A stretch of DNA of 7,189 bases from Verrucomicrobiales bacterium. GTDB taxonomy: Bacteria; Verrucomicrobiota; Verrucomicrobiia; Verrucomicrobiales; DEV007. This document shows, in pieces, positions 1 to 5,739 of this stretch. The DNA lies in contig SLGN01000719.1 of the NCBI GenBank assembly GCA_007123695.1, forward strand, positions 1-7,189. The letters run 5' to 3'. Below the pieces are notes generated by a model that had not been told where the DNA came from, made no database searches, and saw nothing but the letters and a program-made list of their open reading frames with translations. Position numbers and translations under genes: made by a program. Position 1 is the stretch's first letter. Each line of letters starts with the position of its first letter.

Positions 1-420
1 CCCGGGCTCGGCGTCGATTTCAACCTGCTGCCCATCCTGATGGGCGTCTCCAGCTTCGTCCAGATCGCCATCACCCCCAAGACCGGCGACAAGACCCAGC
101 AGATGATCTTCATGATGATGCCCTTCATCTTCCTCGTCATCTGCTACAACTTCGCCTCCGCCCTCGCCCTCTACTGGACCGTCTCCAACGTGTTTTCCAT
201 CGCCCAGACCTGGATCATGAACAAGCTGCCCGAGCCCGAGCTGGTGAAGCGCGCCGGGTCGGGGAAAAAGGGCTTCATGCAGCGCATGGCCGAGCAGGCC
301 GAAGCCGCGCAGAAGGCCCGGGCCGCCGGAGGCTCCACGCCCTCGGGCCCCGGCAGCCGCACCAAGATGCCAGGCGAAAAGGGCGAACGCCACACCAAGG
401 GCAAGAAGAAGCGCCGCTGA
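1..420 (+). CDS. yidC: Membrane protein insertase YidC, C-terminal part (5' end outside window)
   Basis: Only the last 139 codons are present; the frame is open from base 1. YidC/Oxa1/Alb3 proteins insert and fold inner-membrane proteins, alone or with SecYEG. The piece holds the last two conserved helices: one around FNLLPILMGVSSFVQ (residues 7-21 of the fragment), then a Met-rich helix leading into YNFASALALYW and SNVFSIAQTW, which are family hallmarks. After the last helix comes a tail of about 67 residues with roughly 18 Lys/Arg against 6 acidic residues, ending in KGKKKRR. Long basic tails of this kind bind the ribosome in Oxa1 and in some bacterial YidC proteins, including that of the planctomycete Rhodopirellula baltica; the same role here is inferred. 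The jag/khpB-type gene follows 76 bases later, the classic yidC-jag order. The family assignment is very secure. Confidence 0.95.
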   Translation, partial: PGLGVDFNLLPILMGVSSFVQIAITPKTGDKTQQMIFMMMPFIFLVICYNFASALALYWTVSNVFSIAQTWIMNKLPEPELVKRAGSGKKGFMQRMAEQAEAAQKARAAGGSTPSGPGSRTKMPGEKGERHTKGKKKRR

Positions 421-496
421 CCGCAGCCTATTCCGGCTCCCCCCTTCCCCGTCCCGGTCCATCTTGGTCGGACCGACTCGATTCCCACCCCACCCC

Positions 497-946
497 ATGG
501 ACCCGCTCGACACCGCCCAAGAAATCCTCGACACCATGCTCGGCTACCTCGGCTTCGCCGCCACCGTGTCGGCCGACCGGGCCTCCAATGCCCTCCAGGT
601 CGCCAGCGGCGACGCCGACCTCCTCGTCGGACGCGAAGGCGAACGGCTCGAGCAAATCGCCCACCTCGTCAACCGCCTGCTCCTCGACCGCCTCCCCGGC
701 GCGCCCAGAATCGGCATCGACATCGACGGCTACCTCGCCTCGCGCGACTTCCGCCTGATCGAGGAGGCCGAAGCCGTCGCCGCCCGCGTCGTCGCCACCG
801 GCAAGACGCTCAAGCTCGAGCCGATGAACTCCTACCAGCGCCGTCTCGTTCACAACCATTTCAAGGACAACCCCGCCATACGCACCTGGAGCCCCGAGGA
901 CAACGCCCGCCTCAAACGGATCAGCCTCAGCCCGCGCAACACCTGA
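497..946 (+). CDS. khpB: KH-R3H RNA-binding protein, Jag/KhpB family (short form)
   Basis: A 149-residue cytoplasmic RNA-binding protein. The KH domain occupies about residues 5-75, with the GxxG loop as GREG at 45-48 followed by a helix like the LxxLVN helix of Jag. The R3H domain follows at about 85-149, with LEPMNSYQRR and the RxxxH signature at Arg115 and His119. KhpB binds many transcripts with KhpA in Gram-positive bacteria and affects cell division and envelope growth; its targets here are unknown. The N-terminal Jag_N domain found in many Firmicute versions is absent, so this is the compact form. Its position just after yidC agrees with the name Jag (SpoIIIJ-associated). I chose ATG 497; an in-frame TTG at 464 would add eleven unconserved, Pro-rich residues. 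No Shine-Dalgarno sequence precedes either start. The bases before ATG 497 are a run of CCCA/CCCCA units. Confidence 0.87.
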   Translation: MDPLDTAQEILDTMLGYLGFAATVSADRASNALQVASGDADLLVGREGERLEQIAHLVNRLLLDRLPGAPRIGIDIDGYLASRDFRLIEEAEAVAARVVATGKTLKLEPMNSYQRRLVHNHFKDNPAIRTWSPEDNARLKRISLSPRNT

Positions 947-1019
947 TCCGGATCCGCCCGCGCAGCCCGCCATCCACCCTTTTCCACGCCGAACGATCCG
1001 AAACCGCAGAAGAAATCGC

Positions 1020-1046
1020 TTGATTTTCCGTTAGATTAGTGTAAAG
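1020..1046 (+). promoter_or_regulatory. AT-rich promoter-like patch upstream of rpoZ
   Basis: These 27 bases are only about 30% G+C, against strongly GC-rich flanks, and lie in the gap between khpB and rpoZ. TTGATT (1020-1025) resembles a -35 box and TAGATT (1032-1037) resembles a -10 box, but the two are not correctly spaced for one sigma-70 promoter. The AT-richness suggests a promoter for rpoZ without fixing its boxes. Confidence 0.25.
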
Positions 1047-1204
1047 CCACCCTCCGGCACATTCGGTAGCGTCTTCTCCCCGGCGCGCCGTGCCTCGGCC
1101 GGTCCAGCATCGAAGCCATGTCCCAAGAAGCAGCCAACATCGTCGCCTTCCCCGAGGGAGACGTCTCTTCTCCGGACCCGCTCCCTGGAAAACGCTCCAT
1201 CCCT

Positions 1205-1414
1205 ATGAGAAGTGACCTCGTCGCCGCGGCATCCAAAGTGATCCCCGAACCGCCCCTGCTGATCAACCTGGTCTCGTCCCGGGTCAAGCAACTCAACAAC
1301 GGACGATCCCCCCTAGTCCAGATCGACCACCGCATGGGCGCCGCCGACATCGCGCTGACCGAAATCATCGAGGGCAAGATCGGCATTGCGCCGAAGGAAG
1401 ACGAAGAGGGCTGA
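1205..1414 (+). CDS. rpoZ: DNA-directed RNA polymerase subunit omega
   Basis: A 69-residue form of the smallest RNA polymerase core subunit, which wraps the C-terminal part of beta-prime, aids assembly, and in some bacteria forms part of a ppGpp site. The recognisable core is SSRVKQLNNG, then SPLVQIDHRMGAADIALTEIIEGKI, matching the conserved helix RxRQ, the PLV segment and the IAxREIxEGKI helix of omega. I prefer ATG 1205 because the protein then begins, as omega normally does, just before the first conserved helix (DLVAAASKVI). An in-frame ATG at 1118 would add 29 residues of no recognised domain; those codons have weaker GC3 bias than the rest. Neither start has a good ribosome binding site. 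In many bacteria rpoZ sits beside gmk, which is not the case here. The family call is good; the start is uncertain. Confidence 0.85.
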   Translation: MRSDLVAAASKVIPEPPLLINLVSSRVKQLNNGRSPLVQIDHRMGAADIALTEIIEGKIGIAPKEDEEG

Positions 1415-1440
1415 GGCCCGGGACACCGTTCCGGCCCTTT
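1414..1440 (+). terminator. Candidate rho-independent terminator of rpoZ
   Basis: The hairpin begins at the last base of the rpoZ stop codon. AGGCCCGGGA (1414-1423) can pair with TTCCGGCCCT (1429-1438) around the loop CACCG, giving ten positions with one C-C mismatch and one G-T wobble. The stem runs into TTT (1438-1440), a short T tract, so termination could be partial. Confidence 0.42.
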
Positions 1441-1542
1441 CGCCAAGCCGCTGTCTGCCTGCAGTCGGCGGGCCCTCCAACCGTCGATCAGTCGGCGGAC
1501 TCCAGCAACCGCTGGCAATGGCCGCAGGAGCCGATCTTCACA

Positions 1543-1560
1543 AGAAAGCGCCCGCTTTTT
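1543..1560 (+). terminator. Second terminator-like hairpin before galK
   Basis: AGAAAGC (1543-1549), loop GCCC, and GCTTTTT (1554-1560) form a seven-pair stem with an A run on the left and a T run on the right, the layout of a bidirectional intrinsic terminator. Only two pairs are G-C, so the stem is weak. It lies 48 bases before the galK start, in a gap of 194 bases that otherwise shows no gene. Confidence 0.28.
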
Positions 1561-1573
1561 CCAGCCATCGGCG

Positions 1574-1602
1574 TTGCCGCGCGGGGACCCTCTTTCTACC
1601 CT
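1574..1602 (+). promoter_or_regulatory. Possible sigma-70-like promoter of galK
   Basis: TTGCCG (1574-1579) and TACCCT (1597-1602) are separated by 17 bases. They match the -35 and -10 consensus at four of six and three of six positions, including the key T, A and final T of the -10. A start about seven bases after the -10 would fall on the A of the galK ATG. The match is weak and GC-rich DNA gives such hits by chance. Confidence 0.22.
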
Positions 1603-1608
1603 CGCGGC

Positions 1609-2787
1609 ATGGTCCGGACCGGGGAATTCGAGAAGCATTTCGGCGCGCCGCCCACCGTGGTCGCCGCCTCGCCCGGCCGTGTCAACCTGATCGGAGAGCA
1701 CATCGACTATCTCGGCGGCTGGGTCCTGCCCGCCGCAATCGACCGCCATCTCGTCGTCGAAGCCGCGCCGACGGAAGACGGCAGCTTCGAAGTCGTCCCC
1801 GCCGCATCCGGCATGGGACGCCCGGCACGCTTCCGCAACGACGAACTCCACCGCCGCGAAGACCCCGGCGAGCGCTGGCTCAACTACCTCGTCGGCGTCC
1901 TCGCCTGCTACCGCGACGCGGGCATCGAGACCCCCGGCTTCCGAGCCGTCGTTCACGGCGACCTCCCCGCCGGGGCGGGCCTCAGCGCCAGCGCCGCGCT
2001 TGAGACCGCCTTCGCCCTCGTCGTCGAGCGGCTCGCCGACGCCAAGCTCGACGAAGTCGCCCGCGCCTTGCTCTGCCAGCGGGCCGAGCACGAATGCGCC
2101 GGCGTTCCCTGCGGCATCATGGACCAGCTCGCCGTCGGTGCCGCCAAGGCGGACCACGCCCTCCTCCTCGACTGCCGCGATCTCGCCTTCCGCCACGTCC
2201 CCCTGCCCGGCGACCTCGCCCTCGTCGTCGTCGACACCGGAGTGAAGCATTCCCTCGCCGACGGCGGCTACCGCGCCCGGCGCGAGGATTGCGAGCGCGC
2301 CCTCGCCCGGCTCGGCGCCGCCTCCTTCCGCGAACTGGCTCCGGCGCAGGTCGAATCCGCCCGGGACCTGCTCGGCGAGACCCTGCATCGCCGCGCCCGG
2401 CACGCCGTCGGCGAGATGGACCGGGTCGGCCGGTTCGCCGCCGCCCTCGCAGCCGGCGACGACGAGACCGTCGCCCGCCTGCTTCGCGAGGGGCACGAGT
2501 CCCTGCGCGACGACTTCGAGGTGAGCTGCCCCGAACTCGACTGCCTCGTCGAGGCCGCCTACTCCTGCGGCCCGGAAACGGGACATCTCGGATCCCGCAT
2601 GACCGGCGGCGGTTTCGGCGGGTCCACCATTTCTCTGGTGCGGCGCGACGCCGCCCCCGCGCTCCAAGCCCATCTCGAGTCTGCCTTCGCCGCCGCCTTC
2701 GGACGAAAACCCGACGCCTTCGCCACCTCCGCCGTTGACGGAGCGAGGCTTCTTGCTGTTGAATCCATCCCGAACCCGGAAACATGA
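1609..2787 (+). CDS. galK: Galactokinase (GHMP kinase family)
   Basis: A 392-residue cytoplasmic enzyme, close to the usual galactokinase length, that phosphorylates alpha-D-galactose to galactose-1-phosphate with ATP in the first committed Leloir step. All three GHMP motifs are present. The galactokinase signature PGRVNLIGEHIDY is at residues 22-34. The ATP-loop GDLPAGAGLSASAA is at 117-130. Motif 3, SRMTGGGFGGS, is near 329-339. The catalytic pair is probably Arg24 and Asp172 (in GIMDQ), matching Arg37 and Asp186 of human GALK1 in spacing. The HESLRDDFEVSCPELD segment is also typical. The sugar-binding signature reads GEHIDY rather than the common bacterial GEHTDY; yeast Gal1 and human GALK2 also have Ile there, so GalNAc as substrate cannot be excluded, though galM and the symporter favour galactose. 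The gene overlaps galM by ATGA. No Shine-Dalgarno precedes the ATG. Confidence 0.95.
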   Translation: MVRTGEFEKHFGAPPTVVAASPGRVNLIGEHIDYLGGWVLPAAIDRHLVVEAAPTEDGSFEVVPAASGMGRPARFRNDELHRREDPGERWLNYLVGVLACYRDAGIETPGFRAVVHGDLPAGAGLSASAALETAFALVVERLADAKLDEVARALLCQRAEHECAGVPCGIMDQLAVGAAKADHALLLDCRDLAFRHVPLPGDLALVVVDTGVKHSLADGGYRARREDCERALARLGAASFRELAPAQVESARDLLGETLHRRARHAVGEMDRVGRFAAALAAGDDETVARLLREGHESLRDDFEVSCPELDCLVEAAYSCGPETGHLGSRMTGGGFGGSTISLVRRDAAPALQAHLESAFAAAFGRKPDAFATSAVDGARLLAVESIPNPET

Positions 2788-3929
2788 GACCCCCCCTCCT
2801 CGCAACAACCCTCGCCCTGATGAGCGCCCTCCTTCCCCGCCCCGCCGACGCCGGCATCCTCGAGGCCGTCTACGGCCAAATGCCCGACGGCCGCGACGCC
2901 AAGATCTGGACCCTGAGCAACGCCTCGGGCATGGAGGCGAAGGTCACCGAATACGGCGCCATCCTCGTTTCCCTCAAAGTGCCCGACAAGGAGGGGAAGC
3001 TCGCCGACGTCACCCACGGCTACGACACCCTCGAGGGCTGGCTCGGCAACACCTCCTACTTCGGCGCCACCGTAGGCCGCTTCGGCAACCGCATCGCCCA
3101 CGGCAAGTTCAGCCTCGACGGCAAGGAATACTCCCTCGCCACGAACAACGATCCCGGCGGCATCCCCTGCGCCCTCCACGGGGGCATCGAGGGCTTTTGC
3201 AAGAAGCTGTGGAAGGGCGAGGGCTTCGTCGCCGACGGCGCCTGCGGAGTCAGGCTCGCCTACACCAGCCCCGACGGCGAAGAAGGCTACCCCGGCGAAC
3301 TCTCCGTCGAAGTCGTCTACACCCTCACCGACGACAACCAACTCGTCTGGGAGGCCACCGCCACGACCGACGCCCCCACCGTCGTCAACATCGTCCACCA
3401 CAGCTACTGGAACCTCTCCGGCGATCCCAGCAAGAGCATCAACGACCACGAGCTGACCCTCCACGCCGGCCACTACCTGCCGACCGATCCGGGGCTGATT
3501 CCCCTCGGCGAAAAGGCGTCCGTCGAGGGAACCCCGCTCGACTTCCGCAAGCCGACCGCCATCGGTGCTCGGGTCGAGGGGGACTTCGAGGCGCTCGAGC
3601 TCGCCGGCGGCTACGACCACGCCTGGGTGCTCGACGCCGCCGAGCCGGGAGAAGACGGGCTCTTTCCCGCGGCGCGGCTCCGCGATCCCGGCAGCGGCCG
3701 GGTCCTCCAGCTCTCCACCAACCAGCCCGCCATCCAGTTCTACGGCGGCAACTTCCTCGACGGCACCGCCGTCGGCAAAGGTGGAGTGGCCTACCAGCAC
3801 CGCACCGCCCTCTGCCTCGAGACCGAAAACTGGCCCGACGCCCCCAACAACCCCAAGGCCCCCTCCGCCGTTCTGCGCCCCGGCGAAACCTACTACCACA
3901 AGATGGTCCACGCCTTTTCCATCGAGTGA
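2784..3929 (+). CDS. galM: Aldose 1-epimerase (galactose mutarotase) with signal peptide
   Basis: A 381-residue enzyme interconverting the alpha and beta anomers of galactose and other aldoses. Residues 1-23 look like a Sec signal peptide: Arg2, a hydrophobic run LLATTLALMSALL, and a likely SPase I cut after ADA (21-23). The mature enzyme would therefore act in the periplasm. The family's active-site residues are visible: GRFGNRI with Arg99, LHGG with His132, HHSYWNL with the catalytic acid His206, GGYDH with Asp278, and LETENWPDAPN with the catalytic base Glu346, paralleling Arg71, His96, His170, Asp243 and Glu304 of Lactococcus GalM. The start is supported by the ATGA overlap with the galK stop, which suggests translational coupling. 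The cassette's symporter gene follows 24 bases later. The family is secure; the export is inferred from sequence. Confidence 0.94.
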   Translation: MRPPLLATTLALMSALLPRPADAGILEAVYGQMPDGRDAKIWTLSNASGMEAKVTEYGAILVSLKVPDKEGKLADVTHGYDTLEGWLGNTSYFGATVGRFGNRIAHGKFSLDGKEYSLATNNDPGGIPCALHGGIEGFCKKLWKGEGFVADGACGVRLAYTSPDGEEGYPGELSVEVVYTLTDDNQLVWEATATTDAPTVVNIVHHSYWNLSGDPSKSINDHELTLHAGHYLPTDPGLIPLGEKASVEGTPLDFRKPTAIGARVEGDFEALELAGGYDHAWVLDAAEPGEDGLFPAARLRDPGSGRVLQLSTNQPAIQFYGGNFLDGTAVGKGGVAYQHRTALCLETENWPDAPNNPKAPSAVLRPGETYYHKMVHAFSIE

Positions 3930-3930
3930 T

Positions 3931-3958
3931 CCGTGACCCGTGACCCGTAACCGATGAC
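3931..3958 (+). repeat. Degenerate 7-base tandem repeat at the symporter start
   Basis: Four consecutive 7-base units fill the galM-symporter gap and run into the start codon: CCGTGAC (3931-3937), CCGTGAC (3938-3944), CCGTAAC (3945-3951) and CGATGAC (3952-3958). The ATG at 3954 lies in the last unit. Two units are identical and two are altered. No Shine-Dalgarno sequence is seen within or before the array. Confidence 0.6.
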
Positions 3959-5552
3959 CCTCCTCACCTTCCTCTTCTTCACCGGCCTCGTCGGCTTCCT
4001 CACCTGGAGGCTAACGCGTCGCGACGACCACAGCACCTCCGCGGGCTACTTCCTCGCCGGCCGCACCCTCACCGGCGGCTACATCGCGGGCTCGCTGCTG
4101 CTCACCAACCTCTCCACCGAGCAGCTTGTCGGGCTCAACGGCGACGCCTTCACCGACGGCATCTGCGTGATGGCCTGGGAAGTCATCGCCGGCGCCTCGC
4201 TCGTGGTCATGGCCCTCTTCTTCCTGCCCAAATACCTGCGCAGCGGCATCGCCACCATTCCCGAATTCCTCGAGAAACGCTTCGACGGCACCACCCGCAC
4301 GATCACCAGCATCATCTTCATCCTCGCCTACGCCGGCATCCTGCTGCCCATCGTCCTCTACACCGGGGCCAAGGGGCTGATGGGCATCCTCGACCTCCCT
4401 GCTCTGACCGGCATCCAGAGCGAGACCGCCCTGCTCTGGATCACGGTCTGGTTCATCGGCATCGTCGGCTCGGTCTACGCCATCTTCGGCGGCCTGCGCA
4501 CCGTCGCCGTCTCCGACACCATCAACGGCTTCGGCCTGCTCGTGGGCGGAATCATGATCGCCGTCTTCGCCCTAAACGCCGTCGGCGACGGGGGGCCGAT
4601 CCAGTCCCTCGCCACCCTGCGCGAGGCCCATCCCGAGAAGTTCAACTCCCTCGGCGGGAAAAAAACCACCGTACCCTTCTCCACGCTCTTCACCGGCGTG
4701 CTCCTGCTCAACCTCTTCTACTGGACCACCAACCAGCAGATCATCCAGCGCACCTTCGGCGCCAGCAGCCTTGCCGAGGGGCAACGGGGCGTCCTCCTCG
4801 CCGGCATCTTCAAGATCCTCGCCCCGATCGTGCTGGTGCTGCCCGGCATCGTCGCCTACCACCTCTTCGCCGACCAGGGGATCCGCTCGGTCGACGCCTA
4901 CGGCACCCTCGTCCAGACCGTGCTGCCGAAGTGGCTCGCCGGCTTCTTCGCCGCCGTCATGGTCGGAGCGATCCTCAGCTCCTTCAACTCGGCCCTCAAC
5001 GCCACCGCGACCCTTTTCTCCCTCGGCGTCTACAAGCACCTCATCAAGCACGACGAAATCGACGAGCGCAAGGTCATCGCCAACGGCAAGCTCGTCGGAG
5101 CGATCGTCGCGGTGCTGGCGATGTCGAGCGCGCCCCTCCTCGCCGGGCAGGAGAGCATCTTCGGCTACCTCCAGAAGATGAACGGGCTCTACTTCATCCC
5201 CATCTTCTCGGTGGTGCTGGGGGGCTTCCTCTTCAAGCGCGGCGGCGCCCTCGCCGCCAACCTCTCGCTCGTCGCGGGCTGCGCGATCCTCGTCCTCGGC
5301 TACTTCGTGCCACCCTTCTCGGATTGGGCCGAGAAGATCCACGGCTTCCACCTCCTCGGCCTCGTCTTCGCCGCGCTGATGCTCTTTCAGTTCGTCATGA
5401 GCAAGCTGCGTCCCCTGCCGCAGAACTGGCAGCACCACCACAGCGGCGAAGTCGACCTGACCCCCTGGCGATGGGCCAAGCCCCTCGGCTTCGGCATCGT
5501 CGCCGCCGTCGTGGCCATCTACCTGGCCCTCGCGGACTTCTCGGCGATTTAA
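3954..5552 (+). CDS. Sodium/sugar symporter, SSS (SLC5) family, YidK/vSGLT-like
   Basis: A 532-residue inner-membrane transporter with about 14 hydrophobic segments, the number seen in vSGLT. It probably carries galactose or a related sugar inward with sodium. Lining up the conserved stretches with vSGLT of Vibrio parahaemolyticus places Asn52, Gln57 and Glu76 at the galactose contacts Asn64, Gln69 and Glu88. Asn253, Tyr256 and Lys287 match Asn260, gate Tyr263 and Lys294, and Gln407 matches Gln428. At the sodium site, Ala339, Ser342 and Ser343 match Ala361, Ser364 and Ser365. The stretches YFLAGRTL, TNLSTEQLVGLNG, IATIPEFLE and NQQIIQRT also closely resemble E. coli YidK, whose substrate is not settled, so I give no symbol. 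The gene lies 24 bases after galM and is probably the last gene of the cassette. A run of seven A (4659-4665) falls in a cytoplasmic or periplasmic loop. The family is secure; the substrate is a strong inference. Confidence 0.94.
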   Translation: MTLLTFLFFTGLVGFLTWRLTRRDDHSTSAGYFLAGRTLTGGYIAGSLLLTNLSTEQLVGLNGDAFTDGICVMAWEVIAGASLVVMALFFLPKYLRSGIATIPEFLEKRFDGTTRTITSIIFILAYAGILLPIVLYTGAKGLMGILDLPALTGIQSETALLWITVWFIGIVGSVYAIFGGLRTVAVSDTINGFGLLVGGIMIAVFALNAVGDGGPIQSLATLREAHPEKFNSLGGKKTTVPFSTLFTGVLLLNLFYWTTNQQIIQRTFGASSLAEGQRGVLLAGIFKILAPIVLVLPGIVAYHLFADQGIRSVDAYGTLVQTVLPKWLAGFFAAVMVGAILSSFNSALNATATLFSLGVYKHLIKHDEIDERKVIANGKLVGAIVAVLAMSSAPLLAGQESIFGYLQKMNGLYFIPIFSVVLGGFLFKRGGALAANLSLVAGCAILVLGYFVPPFSDWAEKIHGFHLLGLVFAALMLFQFVMSKLRPLPQNWQHHHSGEVDLTPWRWAKPLGFGIVAAVVAIYLALADFSAI

Positions 5553-5728
5553 TACAGTCCCGAATTGCTCGAAGACATCGCTGAACGGGATCTCTTGGGC
5601 CCGGACCGGCGTGGGCGATCCGAAGGATGGCTCGGTGCGGCGATAGCCCCGGACAGAGTGCGAAGTCCCGACATTCCATCGGGGAGTGCCTTAATCCGGA
5701 GATTCTCGCCCGCCCGGCGAAGACGGCT
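5553..5728. other. Convergent intergenic region, stem-rich, no gene recognised
   Basis: This separates the + strand symporter from the - strand DUF1501 gene. It contains several small inverted repeats: ATCC/GGAT around GAA near 5619-5629, CCCGA (5667-5671) with TCGGG (5679-5683), and the left arm of the hairpin at 5703-5739. It also has a direct repeat CCCGGAC at 5600-5606 and 5648-5654. Short reading frames cross it, but none resembles a known protein or has a convincing start. I cannot tell whether it is spacer, a dispersed repeat or a small RNA. Confidence 0.5.
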
Positions 5729-5739
5729 TCAGGCGAGAA
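5703..5739 (-). terminator. Candidate terminator hairpin at the end of the DUF1501 gene
   Basis: TTCTCGCC (5703-5710) and GGCGAGAA (5732-5739) are perfect 8-base inverted arms around a 21-base centre that holds a further four-pair stem, GAAG/CTTC (5719-5722 with 5727-5730). It overlaps the stop codon of the minus-strand gene (5729-5731). There is no T tract on either side, so a classic intrinsic terminator is doubtful. Confidence 0.3.

Noticed and set aside
455..477. Overlapping inverted repeats before khpB (CGGTCC with GGACCG; GTCGG with CCGAC)
   Set aside because: Arms of five or six bases are common by chance in such GC-rich sequence, and there is no T tract or known operator match.
945..954. 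Perfect palindrome GATCCGGATC at the khpB stop codon
   Set aside because: Too short and without a loop or partner site to call an operator or terminator.
1386..2003. 205-codon + strand open frame overlapping the start of galK
   Set aside because: Arg/Pro-rich out-of-frame translation of the galK region, typical of GC-rich DNA.
1036..2808. Long minus-strand open frame of 590 codons opposite rpoZ and galK
   Set aside because: Its product is a low-complexity Gly/Ala/Val/Glu-rich string with no recognisable domain. It is the expected antisense shadow of GC-rich genes, and galK on the + strand has all its family motifs.
2559..3911. 450-codon minus-strand open frame opposite galM
   Set aside because: Antisense shadow: biased Gly/Val/Ala/Glu composition, no motif, and full overlap with a well-supported galM.
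4572..5441. 289-codon minus-strand open frame opposite the symporter
   Set aside because: Rich in Glu, Asp, Gly and Val with no domain; it is the complement of the hydrophobic transporter codons.
5395..5679. 94-codon minus-strand open frame crossing the convergent gap
   Set aside because: Half of it is antisense to the symporter 3' end and the rest has no similarity I recognise or supporting start signal.
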